Source: Streptomyces sp. Ru73 (GTDB lineage: Bacteria; Actinomycetota; Actinomycetes; Streptomycetales; Streptomycetaceae). From it: 64,000 nucleotides of DNA. Shown here in pieces: positions 56,804 through 64,000 of the stretch; positions within the stretch are counted from its first letter, which is position 1, and each line of letters opens with the position of its first letter. The DNA lies in assembly GCF_002920575.1 (NCBI RefSeq), contig NZ_PQSQ01000023.1, positions 20,273 through 84,272 on the forward strand, given 5' to 3'. The notes under the pieces were generated by a model. That model did no database searches. It was given only the letters and a program-made list of their open reading frames with translations, and was not told the DNA's origin. Made by a program: the position numbers and the translations under genes.

Positions 56804-56834
56804 ACCTTGGAGTCTCCCGTCGCTGGAGACTCAA
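56804..56834 (-). promoter_or_regulatory. MerR-type promoter and operator
   Basis: On the minus strand TTGAGT (56834-56829) and CAAGGT (56809-56804) are separated by 19 bp, the over-long spacing typical of MerR-controlled promoters. A perfect dyad GGAGACTC (56825-56832) and GAGTCTCC (56810-56817), with a 7-bp centre, occupies the spacer. The regulator's start codon is 7 nt past the -10 box. Confidence 0.8.
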
Positions 56835-56909
56835 GCCCGGGATGACGCGACTTCGCGCGCCCCTTGAGCCTGCCGCGTACGTCCGGCGCGCGGGTGCCCG
56901 CCGGGGCCG

Positions 56910-57746
56910 TCAGACCACCGGGGAATCTTCCCGCAGCAGTCGGCGCACCACCGTCAGGGACCTGCGCGCCTCCGGTGTCCACACGGCGCTCATGTACACA
57001 TGACCGCCCTCCGGCTCGAAGGTGAAGGTGCCGTCGTTGCCGGCCGTCGCCAGCCGGCCGGCCAGCAGCCCCGCGTCGGCGGCGAAGAGGTCACGGCCGC
57101 CCTGGAAGACGTGCACCGGGGGCAGTCCGGTCACGTCGGCGAACTGCGGGCTGAGCAGCGGGTCGCGCGGGTCGGCGCCGTGGGCCCACAGCCGTCCCGC
57201 CTCGATCAGGTCGTCCTTGCGGAGCAGCGGGTCGAGCGGTTCGAGGGCCGGCACTCCGGGGTGCGACATGGTGAGGTCGAGCCACGGCGAGAAGAGCAGC
57301 ACCTGGCGCGGCGTGCCCACCCCGGCGTCCCGGTAGGCGACGGCCTGGCCGAGTGCGAGCCCGCCCCCGGCCGAGTCACCGGCGAGCGTGACGTTGCCGG
57401 GCCCTGCCTCGGCGCACAGGCGCGCGTAGACCGCGCGCAGCAGGCCGTACGCCTCGCGCGCGTCTCCCTCGGGCGCGAGCCGGTACAGCGGGACGGTGAG
57501 GGTGACGCCGGTGTCCTTGGCCGCGTGCTGGAGGAGCCACCAGTGGGCTTCCTGCAGCGGGAAGGCATAGGCACCGCCGTGCGTGTAGAGGAGGTGGCGG
57601 CCGGTGGCGCCGCGGCGCGGGGTGAGCCGCAGGACCGGGCGGCCGGCCAGCACCGCGCGCGTGACCTCGTAGCGGGCGCGCAGCGGCGCGGGGACCGGTG
57701 CGGCCTCCGGGGCCCGTGCCCGCGTCCCCGCCATCCCTCGTCTCAC
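56910..57746 (-). CDS. Alpha/beta hydrolase, hormone-sensitive lipase (LipR-like) family
   Basis: A 278-residue esterase/lipase. Seen: the HSL oxyanion motif YTHGGAYAF, VPLYRLAPEGD, the nucleophile in GDSAGGG, LSPWLDLTMSHPG, DPRDPLLSPQFADVTGLPP and the catalytic His in EGGHVYM. It is the last gene of a three-gene minus-strand operon, and its GTG overlaps the upstream TGA by 4 nt; an ATG four codons later is possible. Its place beside the monooxygenase recalls lipR in the mycobacterial mymA operon. Confidence 0.85.
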   Translation of the reverse strand: MRRGMAGTRARAPEAAPVPAPLRARYEVTRAVLAGRPVLRLTPRRGATGRHLLYTHGGAYAFPLQEAHWWLLQHAAKDTGVTLTVPLYRLAPEGDAREAYGLLRAVYARLCAEAGPGNVTLAGDSAGGGLALGQAVAYRDAGVGTPRQVLLFSPWLDLTMSHPGVPALEPLDPLLRKDDLIEAGRLWAHGADPRDPLLSPQFADVTGLPPVHVFQGGRDLFAADAGLLAGRLATAGNDGTFTFEPEGGHVYMSAVWTPEARRSLTVVRRLLREDSPVV

Positions 57747-58708
57747 CCCTTCACCGCGTCTTCCGCCGGGCCTCCTTCCGGTGCCCGTGCGGCGGGCGCC
57801 GCCGCCGTACCGTCCCCCTCGGCATCCTTCGCGGGGCCCGCCGCGGTGTCCAGGAACCCGGCCGCCAGCTCAGCGAATTCCGCCGCCCGTTCGATCTGGG
57901 GCATGTGCCCCGTGGCCGGGAAAAGATGACTGCGGGCGTGCGGCAGCGCGGCGACCGCCGCGTGGAAGTGCTTCACCGGAAGCACGGTGTCGGCGTCGCC
58001 CCAGACGACGAGGGTGGGCACGCGGGCCGCCGCCGTCCGCGCGAGGAGCGCACGGCGCCAGCCCGGGTACGAGCCGAGGGCCGGCACGCCCAGGCGCAGC
58101 AGCGTGGCGGCGAAGGTGGCGCGGAAGTCCGGCTGCCGGCCGACCTCGCCCGCGTGCCGGATCATCTCCTCCGTCGCGTGCCGCGGGTCGTGGAAGAGGT
58201 CCCGGTTGACCTGGACGCCGGCGTCCCTGGCCCGCGCCCGGAAGCGCCTGCCGACGCCGGGGAGCGCCGCCAGCACCGCGTACGCCATCGGGCGCAGCGA
58301 GAGGTTGGCCTCGCGCCCGAAGCCGGCGCTGTTGGCGAGGACGAGCGTGGCCACCCGGCCGGGGTGCTCGGCCGCGACGGTCATGGCGACCGCGCCGCCG
58401 AGCGAGTTGCCCATCAGGTGCACGGGCCGCCGCTCCCCCAGCGCGTCCAGCACGCCCACGACGGCCCGCGCGAAGGAGGCGAGGCCCGCGCGGCCGGCCA
58501 TGCGGCGGGTCAGGCCGAAGCCGGGCAGGTCGGTGCTGATGACCCGGTAGCCGCGCGCGGCGAGCAGGTCGTGGGTGAGCTGCCAGTCCTCCAGGCTGCG
58601 GGCGATGCCGTGCAGCAGGACGACCGGCGGGCCGTCGGCGGGACCGCTGATCCGTACCCGTACGGGGTGGCCCGCGACGTCCGCGTACGTGGCGTCGGGG
58701 GCGCTCAC
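57743..58708 (-). CDS. Alpha/beta hydrolase
   Basis: A 321-residue alpha/beta hydrolase. Seen: VVLLHGIARSLEDW (oxyanion region), DLPGFGLT, the nucleophile in MGNSLGGAVAM, the acid in VVWGDADTVLP and the His in ATGHMPQIE. The last 35 residues are Ala/Pro/Gly-rich. The GTG start overlaps the monooxygenase stop by 4 nt, and its own end overlaps the next gene by 4 nt, so the three are translationally coupled. It probably hydrolyses the ester produced by the Baeyer-Villiger-type enzyme; this is inferred from linkage. Confidence 0.85.
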   Translation of the reverse strand: MSAPDATYADVAGHPVRVRISGPADGPPVVLLHGIARSLEDWQLTHDLLAARGYRVISTDLPGFGLTRRMAGRAGLASFARAVVGVLDALGERRPVHLMGNSLGGAVAMTVAAEHPGRVATLVLANSAGFGREANLSLRPMAYAVLAALPGVGRRFRARARDAGVQVNRDLFHDPRHATEEMIRHAGEVGRQPDFRATFAATLLRLGVPALGSYPGWRRALLARTAAARVPTLVVWGDADTVLPVKHFHAAVAALPHARSHLFPATGHMPQIERAAEFAELAAGFLDTAAGPAKDAEGDGTAAAPAARAPEGGPAEDAVKG

Positions 58709-60345
58709 TTGGCGGCCTCCGCCCGCGTGTGCGCCTGCGCCCGGCCGGGCGCGTGACCCGGCGCGCGGCCCGCTGCCGGTGTCCCGGCGCGCACCGCCGC
58801 GCGGGGCGTGGCCTTCAGCGTGCGCCGCAGGTCGGTACGCATCGTCGTGGCGGCGTCCAGCAGGTAGTTCTGCCGTACCTTCCACGGGCCGCGGTCGCCC
58901 TGGCGCGGGAAGGCGTCGATGGAGCGCTTGACGTATCCGGCGGCGAGGTCGAGCAGCGGCCGCTCGGCGAGCGGCCGGCTCGGCTCGGGCACCACGGCCG
59001 CGTGGTCGTTCCGGTCCATGAAGTTCAGGACCCTGCACACCAGCCGCGAGGTGAGGTCGGCGCGGAGCGTCCAGGAGGCGTTGGTGTAGCCGATGCAGAC
59101 GGCGAAGTTGGGCACGCCGGTCAGCATCGCGCCGCGCCACACGAACTGCCGCGACAGCTCCACCGGCCGCCCGTCGACCCGCGGCGCGATGCCCCCGAAC
59201 GCCAGCAGCTCCAGCCCGGTCGCGGTGACGACCACGTCCGCCTCCAGCACCTTGCCGGACTTCAGCCGGATGCCCTCGGGCACGAAGGTGTCGATGTGAT
59301 CGGTGACGACCTCGGCCCGGCCCTGCTTCAGCGCCGTGAAGAGATCGGCGTCGGGGACCGCGCAGAGCCGCTGGTCCCAGGGGTCGTACGGCGGCGTGAA
59401 GTGGTCCCGTACCGCCTGCGAGTCCTTCAGCACCCGGGTGTTCAGCCGGGTCAGCAGCTTCCGCGCGGCCTGCGGACGCCGCCGGCAGAACTGGTAGAAG
59501 CCGATGCCGAAGAGGATGTTCTTGGTGCGGACGGCACGGTGGGCCAGGCCCGGGGGCAGCACGCTCCGCACCGTGTCGGCGATCCGGTCCCGGCCCGGTA
59601 CGGAGCTGATCCAGGTCGGCGTGCGCTGCAGCATCGTGACGTGCGCCGCCTCGCGCGCCATCGCGGGCACCAGCGTGACGGCGGTGGCCCCGCTGCCGAT
59701 CACGACCACGCGCTTGCCCGCATAGTCCAGGTCCTCGGGCCAGAACTGCGGATGCACGACGGTGCCGGCATAGTCGTCGATCCCCGGGAAGTCCGGCGCG
59801 TGCCCCCGCTCGTAGTCGTAGTAGCCCGTGCAGGAGTAGAGGAAGTCGCAGGTGAGGGTGGTGCGCACCGGCTCGCCCCGCGCGCCCTCAGGCCGCCGCT
59901 CGACGGTCAGCGTCCACCGCGCCGCTTCCGTCGACCAGTCCGCCGCGACCACCTTCGTGCGGTAGTGGATGTGCTCCTCGACGCCGTGCTCGGCCGCCGT
60001 CTCCTTGATGTACCGCAGGATCGAGGGGCCGTCGGCGATGGACTTCGCGTCCCGCCAGGGCTTGAAGGGGTAGCCCAGGGTGAACATGTCGGAGTCCGAG
60101 CGGATGCCCGGATACCGGAAGAGGTCCCAGGTACCGCCCATCGCGTCGCGGGCCTCCAGAAGGCCGTACGACCGGCCGGGGCACTCGGTCCGCAGCCGGC
60201 ACGCCGCGCCGATGCCGGACAGGCCGGCGCCGACGATCACGACATCGAGGTGCTCGGGGAGCGGGCGGCCCTCGGCCGGGCGCTCGTCCGGGCGCGGGGC
60301 TGCGGGACGCTCGGGGGTCGGCTGCGAGCCGGCGGAAGTCGTCAT
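58705..60345 (-). CDS. Flavin-containing (Baeyer-Villiger type) monooxygenase, MymA-like
   Basis: A 546-residue FAD/NADPH monooxygenase. The first Rossmann motif is DVVIVGAGLSGIGAACRL (residues 34-51), followed by MGGTWDLFRYPGIRSDSDM. The Baeyer-Villiger fingerprint appears as YAGTVVHPQFWP (Tyr in place of the usual Phe). The NADPH motif is VVVIGSGATAVTL, and ATGLELLAFGG is in the usual place. The last 40 residues (AGRAPGHAPGRAQAHTRAEAAK) are a basic, low-complexity tail. It is the first gene of the operon, divergent from an AraC regulator with two operator-like repeats between. The start is ATG at 60345, 6 nt beyond a CAGACT box, so it may be leaderless. Confidence 0.9.
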   Translation of the reverse strand: MTTSAGSQPTPERPAAPRPDERPAEGRPLPEHLDVVIVGAGLSGIGAACRLRTECPGRSYGLLEARDAMGGTWDLFRYPGIRSDSDMFTLGYPFKPWRDAKSIADGPSILRYIKETAAEHGVEEHIHYRTKVVAADWSTEAARWTLTVERRPEGARGEPVRTTLTCDFLYSCTGYYDYERGHAPDFPGIDDYAGTVVHPQFWPEDLDYAGKRVVVIGSGATAVTLVPAMAREAAHVTMLQRTPTWISSVPGRDRIADTVRSVLPPGLAHRAVRTKNILFGIGFYQFCRRRPQAARKLLTRLNTRVLKDSQAVRDHFTPPYDPWDQRLCAVPDADLFTALKQGRAEVVTDHIDTFVPEGIRLKSGKVLEADVVVTATGLELLAFGGIAPRVDGRPVELSRQFVWRGAMLTGVPNFAVCIGYTNASWTLRADLTSRLVCRVLNFMDRNDHAAVVPEPSRPLAERPLLDLAAGYVKRSIDAFPRQGDRGPWKVRQNYLLDAATTMRTDLRRTLKATPRAAVRAGTPAAGRAPGHAPGRAQAHTRAEAAK

Positions 60346-60351
60346 GACCCC

Positions 60352-60416
60352 AGTCTGCGGAACGGCGGCGCACCCGTTCTTGACTTCGCACGACACGTAT
60401 TTGACCCTGAGCGACA
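60352..60416 (-). promoter_or_regulatory. Promoter and tandem operator of the monooxygenase operon
   Basis: On the minus strand two 16-bp repeats occur: TGTCGCTCAGGGTCAA (60416-60401) and TGTCGTGCGAAGTCAA (60395-60380), 21 bp apart (two helical turns). They are followed 22 nt later by CAGACT (60357-60352), which is the likely -10 box. The same motif and box precede the SDR gene. The arrangement fits a direct-repeat site for the adjacent AraC-family protein. Confidence 0.7.
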
Positions 60417-60456
60417 TGTCAGCCAACGGGCGGGGCGCTGCCGTGAGCAGGCCGGC

Positions 60457-61482
60457 ATGACGGTGATCAGGTCGGCCGGGCTGCGCGGCTTCCGGGCGGC
60501 CGTCGCCGAACTGGGCGGCGACGCCGAGGAGTACGCCAGGGCCGCCGGCCTCCCCGTCGCGGCCCTCGACTCCGACGACCTCCTGGTCGACGACCTGGCC
60601 ATGACCCGGGTGCTGGAGCTCGCTGCCGCCGGGCTGGACCGCCCCGACCTCGGGCTGCGCGTCGCGGCCCGCCAGGACCTCGGCATGCTCGGCGCGCTCG
60701 CGCTGGCCATCCAGAACAGCCCGACCGTCGCCGATGCCCTCGAATGCACCTCGCGCTACCTCTTCGTGCACGCGCAGGCCCTCAGCCTCACCCTCGAACC
60801 CGACCCGTACGGCACCCCGGGGATCGCCGCGCTGCGCTTCGGCCCGCCGCCCGGCCTGCCGGCGCCCGTGCAGGGCACCGACCTCGGGCTCGGCTTCCTG
60901 CACCGCGCGATCCGGTTCCTGGTCGACGGCCCGTACGGCCTCCGCACCGTCGAGCTGCCGTACCGCCCGGCGGCGCCGCTCGCCGTGTACGAGGAGTTCT
61001 TCGGCGTCCCGGTACGCGTCGCCCGGCCCGCTGCCCTCCTCCGCGTGCCCCGGAGCCTCGGCGACCGCCCGCTCTCCGGCGGCGACGAACACCTCCGCCG
61101 GCTCGCCCTGGCCTTCCTCGCCGAGCAGGCACCCGACGGCCACGCCGGGCTCGTCCCCCGCGTCCGCGGCGCGGTCCAGCAGTCCCTGGGCACGGCGCCG
61201 CCCGACATCGGCACGGTCGCCCGGCTGCTCAGCGTCCACCCCCGCACGCTCCAGCGGCGGCTGCGCGCGGAAGGCACGACGTACGCCGCGATCCTGGACG
61301 ACGTACGCCGCCAGGCCGCCCGCCACTACCTCACCGGAACCGCCCTGCCGATGACGCAGATCGCCGCCCTCCTCGGCCTGTCCGAGCAGTCGGCGCTGAC
61401 CCGCTGCTGCCGGCGCTGGTGGGGGCAGCCGCCCCGGGCCGTGCGCCGGAGCGGCGGGACGGGAGCTCCGGAACCGAGCTGA
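60457..61482 (+). CDS. AraC family regulator with arabinose-binding-like N-domain (VirS/OruR type)
   Basis: A 341-residue regulator. The N-terminal half (LRGFRAAVAELGGDAEEYARAAGLP and YLFVHAQALSLTLEPD) is the AraC N-domain type of OruR, VirS and related proteins. The C-terminal HTH (about 240-335) reads DIGTVARLLSVHPRTLQRRLRAEGTTYAAILDDVRRQAARHYL and QIAALLGLSEQSALTRCCRRWWGQPP. VirS regulates the monooxygenase operon mymA in M. tuberculosis; the same arrangement here suggests the same job. The start is ATG at 60457. Confidence 0.9.
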   Translation: MTVIRSAGLRGFRAAVAELGGDAEEYARAAGLPVAALDSDDLLVDDLAMTRVLELAAAGLDRPDLGLRVAARQDLGMLGALALAIQNSPTVADALECTSRYLFVHAQALSLTLEPDPYGTPGIAALRFGPPPGLPAPVQGTDLGLGFLHRAIRFLVDGPYGLRTVELPYRPAAPLAVYEEFFGVPVRVARPAALLRVPRSLGDRPLSGGDEHLRRLALAFLAEQAPDGHAGLVPRVRGAVQQSLGTAPPDIGTVARLLSVHPRTLQRRLRAEGTTYAAILDDVRRQAARHYLTGTALPMTQIAALLGLSEQSALTRCCRRWWGQPPRAVRRSGGTGAPEPS

Positions 61483-61487
61483 TCCTC

Positions 61488-61530
61488 TGTCGCGCACGGT
61501 CAAGACCGGCGCGGCCCCGCGCGGCAGACT
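61488..61530 (+). promoter_or_regulatory. Operator and promoter of the SDR gene
   Basis: TGTCGCGCACGGTCAA (61488-61503) matches the two sites upstream of the monooxygenase at all fixed positions (TGTCG-2-C-3-GTCAA) and points toward the SDR gene. After 21 nt it is followed by CAGACT (61525-61530), the same box as before the monooxygenase. A possible second half-site 21 bp upstream is degenerate. Confidence 0.65.
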
Positions 61531-61568
61531 GGTGCACCTGGACAGCACCGCCATCCCTGGAGGAGCCC

Positions 61569-62417
61569 ATGCCCGCTGCCCTCGCGCCCTACCGGTTCGC
61601 CGGCGGCACCGCCGTCCTGACCGGCGCGGCCAGTGGAATGGGCGAGCAGATGGCCTACGGCCTGGCCGCGCGCGGCAGCGCCCTGGTCCTCGTCGACCGG
61701 GACGCCGACCGGCTGGCCGCCGTCGCCGACCGGATACGCAAGGACCGCCCGGCCCTGACCGTCGACACGTACGTGGCCGACCTCGCCGACACCGCAGGGC
61801 TGGAGCCGCTCGTCGCCCGGATCACCGAGGCGCACCCCCGCGTCACGCTGCTGATCAACAACGCGGGCGTGGCCCTCGGCGGCCGCTTCGAGCAGCTGAC
61901 CGCCGAGGAGTTCGACTGGGTGATGGCGGTCAACTTCCGCGCCCCGGTGGCGCTCACCCGGCTCTTCCTCCCGCACCTGCTCCGCTCCCCCGGCAGCCAC
62001 ATCGTCAACGTCTCCAGCCTGTTCGGGCTGATCGCGCCGCCCGGCCAGACCGCGTACGCGGCCAGCAAGTTCGCGCTGCGCGGCTTCAGCGACGCGCTCC
62101 GCCACGAACTCGCCGGCCGCGCCACCGGGGTCACCACCGTCCACCCCGGCGGCATCCGCACCCGCATCGCCGAGACCGCCCGGGTGGCCGCCGGGACGAC
62201 CGAGGCCGAGGCCCGCGCGGGCAAGGAGAACTTCGCGAAGCTGCTGACGTACCCCGCCGACAAGGCCGCCGAACAGATCCTGGGCGCCGTCCGCACCCGC
62301 CGTGCCCGCCTCCTCATCGCCCCCTCCGCCGTCGTCCCCGACCTGCTGGCCCGCCTCTTCCCCGCCTCGTACATGACGGTGCTGAACCGCCTCCGGCCGT
62401 CAGGGACGCGCACGTGA
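61569..62417 (+). CDS. Short-chain dehydrogenase/reductase
   Basis: A 282-residue classical SDR. Seen: the cofactor motif TGAASGMG, the Asp that begins the second strand (VDRDADRL, suggesting NAD preference), NNAGVALGG, the active-site Ser in NVSSLFGL and the YAASK motif (Tyr and Lys). It probably oxidises or reduces an alcohol/ketone that is a substrate of the neighbouring monooxygenase. The ATG follows GGAGGAG. It is separated from the araC gene by a 86-nt spacer with its own promoter-operator, and converges with the MOSC gene. Confidence 0.9.
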   Translation: MPAALAPYRFAGGTAVLTGAASGMGEQMAYGLAARGSALVLVDRDADRLAAVADRIRKDRPALTVDTYVADLADTAGLEPLVARITEAHPRVTLLINNAGVALGGRFEQLTAEEFDWVMAVNFRAPVALTRLFLPHLLRSPGSHIVNVSSLFGLIAPPGQTAYAASKFALRGFSDALRHELAGRATGVTTVHPGGIRTRIAETARVAAGTTEAEARAGKENFAKLLTYPADKAAEQILGAVRTRRARLLIAPSAVVPDLLARLFPASYMTVLNRLRPSGTRT

Positions 62418-62441
62418 CGGCGGCCCCTCTCGGCCGCTCCC

Positions 62442-63113
62442 TCACCTCTTCCCGTACTTCTCCGTGTACTTCAGGGCTATCTCCAGCTGCTCGCGCTCCA
62501 TCCACCGCTCGGCGGCCAGCATGTCCGGCAGCGACGCGCGGTCGGTGGTCACGGCGCGGAACAGCCGCCCGACGGTCACGTCGTGCCCGGGCCGGTCCAC
62601 CACCTCGACCGGGTCCCCGGCACGCAGCTCACCGGGCCGGATCACCCGCAGCATCGCACCCGGCGAGCCCGCCAGCGTGAACCGCCGCAGCCAGCCCTTC
62701 TCCGCGAGCCAGCCGGCGAACGTACGGCACGGGATGCGGCCGCCCGTCACCTCCAGTACGACCTCGTCCCCGATCCGCCAGCGCTCGCCGACGAGGGCGT
62801 TGCGCAGGTCCATGCCGGTGGTGGTGAGGTTCTCGCCGAACGCCCCGTGCGCGAACGTCCGCCCCAGTTCGCGCCCCCACTCGTCCAGCTCCTCCCGGGC
62901 GAAGGCGTACACGGCCCGGTCGTCGCCCCCGTGGTACCGCAGGTCGCACACCGCGTCCCCGGCCACCCCGCTCGCCCCCTTCCCCGCCGGTCCGGGCGCC
63001 GCGACCCGCACCGGCCCGCTCACCGGCCGCTTGTCGATACCCGTCGTCCCGGACGGCGCGTCGGTGTACTCGACGGCCTTGGCCGCCCCGGCATTCACAC
63101 TGAGGATCCGCAT
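62442..63113 (-). CDS. MOSC domain-containing protein (YiiM-like)
   Basis: A 223-residue protein with MRILSVNAGAAKAVEYTD at the start (YiiM-type), DLRYHGGDDRAVYAFAREELDEW, AFGENLTTTGMDLRNALVGERWRIGDEVVLEVTGGRIPCRTFAGWL (MOSC core with the conserved Cys) and a helical end. MOSC proteins bind the molybdenum cofactor and, in YiiM, reduce N-hydroxylated compounds with partners. No partner is encoded here. The start is ATG at 63113. It lies tail to tail with the SDR gene, separated by 24 nt. Confidence 0.88.
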   Translation of the reverse strand: MRILSVNAGAAKAVEYTDAPSGTTGIDKRPVSGPVRVAAPGPAGKGASGVAGDAVCDLRYHGGDDRAVYAFAREELDEWGRELGRTFAHGAFGENLTTTGMDLRNALVGERWRIGDEVVLEVTGGRIPCRTFAGWLAEKGWLRRFTLAGSPGAMLRVIRPGELRAGDPVEVVDRPGHDVTVGRLFRAVTTDRASLPDMLAAERWMEREQLEIALKYTEKYGKR

Positions 63114-63538
63114 ATCCCGAACCTATGCCGCACACCGGACGGGGTGGTGAGCGCCCTCGGGGCAGCGCGTTCCGACCCGCGTTCCGGCAATGTTGAGCAA
63201 AACTTCGGCGGCGCGCCGCCGCGTCCGGCCGGTCCCGTCGGCGGCCATTCCCCGTACGGAAATGCGTCACGGGAAATTTCCCAAGTGGCCCGGGCCCCGG
63301 CGGCACTTCAACGGCTATTTCCCGAATTTCCCGCCGGACCGGCAAGATCCTTCCGCCCGCGATCCGAGTAACGCCAGCAGTCCCGACATGTCCTCAATAA
63401 GGGCTTTTCCGATACGAGACCGCCGTGTCACAGGCGTGCTACGGCACCCCTACCCTCGATTGCACCGCCCACCCCGACTTGATAGATATGACTCCACTTA
63501 GAGCCGTCTCAGTAGCAGTACCCGGCAGGGGGAGCCAG
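63114..63538. other. Divergent region upstream of the Esx-like gene
   Basis: 425 bp with no gene, locally less GC-rich. It contains the perfect 12-bp palindrome GGGAAATTTCCC (63272-63283) and two further ATTTCCC copies (63317-63323 and 63326-63332), so ATTTCCC occurs three times in 56 bp. These may be sites for a regulator of the secretion genes that begin here, or of the MOSC gene. Confidence 0.5.
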
Positions 63539-63871
63539 ATGAAGTTCGACATGGGTGCATCGACGCTGTCGACGCTGCAGTCCAAGTCGCGTGGATCGAG
63601 CGAGGACCTCGGGGGGCTGATCCGTCAGCTGGTGGACGCCGCCGCCCCGCTGGAGGGCAAGTTCAACGGTTCGGGCAAGGCGGCCTTCGACCAGTTCAAG
63701 GCGCGTTCGGACGAGATCGCCGCGTCGCTGCAGAGCTCGCTGTCGGGCATTCTCGGCGGCCAGAAGGGCATGGACTCGGCGTTCAGCTCGGGTGACCAGG
63801 AGCACGGCGACAACGCGCGGCAGCAGATGTCGGCGGCCAATTTCGACGCGGCCCGTTTCGGCGGCCGCTGA
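63539..63871 (+). CDS. WXG100/Esx-like small protein
   Basis: A 110-residue all-helical protein. The helix-turn-helix (LGGLIRQLVDAAAPLEGKF, then NGSGKAAFDQFKARSDEIAASLQ) has the WXG100 layout, with FNGSG at the turn in place of Trp-x-Gly. The tail (GDNARQQMSAANFDAARFGGR) is longer than in canonical EsxA. It is likely secreted by, or a partner of, a type VII secretion system. The start ATG at 63539 follows GGGGGAG. A second gene starts 109 nt later, as expected for Esx pairs. Confidence 0.75.
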   Translation: MKFDMGASTLSTLQSKSRGSSEDLGGLIRQLVDAAAPLEGKFNGSGKAAFDQFKARSDEIAASLQSSLSGILGGQKGMDSAFSSGDQEHGDNARQQMSAANFDAARFGGR

Positions 63872-63979
63872 GCCACGGGCAGTCCGGCCCGCACTCGGCA
63901 GCGAGGCGGGCCGTTGATCTTCGACGGGTCCGGTGGCCGGGACGTCGAGCTGACAGAACTTCACGGGGAGTGAGTGTTG

Positions 63980-64000
63980 ATGGGTGCTGCGGGTAAGGAC
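63980..64000 (+). CDS. Start of a second gene, possible Esx partner (partial)
   Basis: Only seven codons (MGAAGKD) are in the window. The ATG follows GGGGAG, 11 nt away, and lies downstream of the Esx-like gene in the same direction. The type of protein cannot be judged from this; an Esx partner is expected from the position alone. Confidence 0.4.

Overview
This window looks like a piece of a Streptomyces chromosome. It is very GC-rich, uses many GTG and a few TTG starts, and carries mycothiol (mshB), diaminopimelate (dapC, dapE), BldK-type oligopeptide import and SpoIIE-type phosphatase genes. From memory, the order of much of the left two thirds follows the S. coelicolor block from about SCO5146 down to SCO5106, and the Mycobacterium tuberculosis block Rv1165 (typA), Rv1166 (lpqW), Rv1170 (mshB), Rv1177/1178 (ferredoxin, dapC), Rv1202 (dapE), Rv1205 (LOG), Rv1207 (folP2), Rv1210 (tag) and Rv1211 (DUF3117). 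No tRNA, rRNA, CRISPR array, insertion sequence or prophage was found.

Left region (1-19.4 kb): the end of an O-methyltransferase, DUF3117, enoyl-CoA hydratase, tag, a DivIVA-like membrane protein, folP, a LOG-family protein, dapE, two small exported or anchored proteins, dapC, a 7Fe ferredoxin, a GNAT, a SirB1-type protein, a membrane SpoIIE phosphatase, a large peptidoglycan-binding membrane protein with a 24-bp tandem repeat, mshB with its membrane partner, a small two-helix membrane protein and an S9 peptidase. Most convergent or terminal gene ends carry a strong perfect hairpin. The folP gene contains an in-frame palindromic repeat.

Transport region (19.7-43 kb): three complete five-gene oligopeptide ABC importers. 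The first, on the plus strand, has the bldKA-E order. The other two, on the minus strand, are tandem paralogues with the order binding protein, permease B, permease C, ATPase D, ATPase F. They are followed by typA and an LpqW-like lipoprotein that carries a roughly 250-residue low-complexity insertion.

Middle (43-55.8 kb): a succinate dehydrogenase operon, a multidomain PAS/GAF/SpoIIE/HATPase regulator, a separate anti-sigma-like ATPase, a NUDIX hydrolase, a 59-residue SPOR protein, an APC permease, a GntR/HutC regulator and a PIG-L deacetylase.

Right end (55.8-64 kb): a MerR regulator with a textbook 19-bp-spacer promoter and dyad; a locus resembling the mycobacterial virS/mymA region (Baeyer-Villiger-type monooxygenase plus two alpha/beta hydrolases overlapping by 4 nt, a divergent AraC-family regulator and a nearby SDR); a MOSC protein; and the start of an Esx/WXG100 pair. 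The strongest new signal is here: a 16-bp motif (TGTCG-2-C-3-GTCAA) occurs twice, 21 bp apart, before the monooxygenase and once before the SDR gene. In both places it points the same way relative to transcription and lies 21-22 nt upstream of the same CAGACTGG box, which defines a small predicted regulon.
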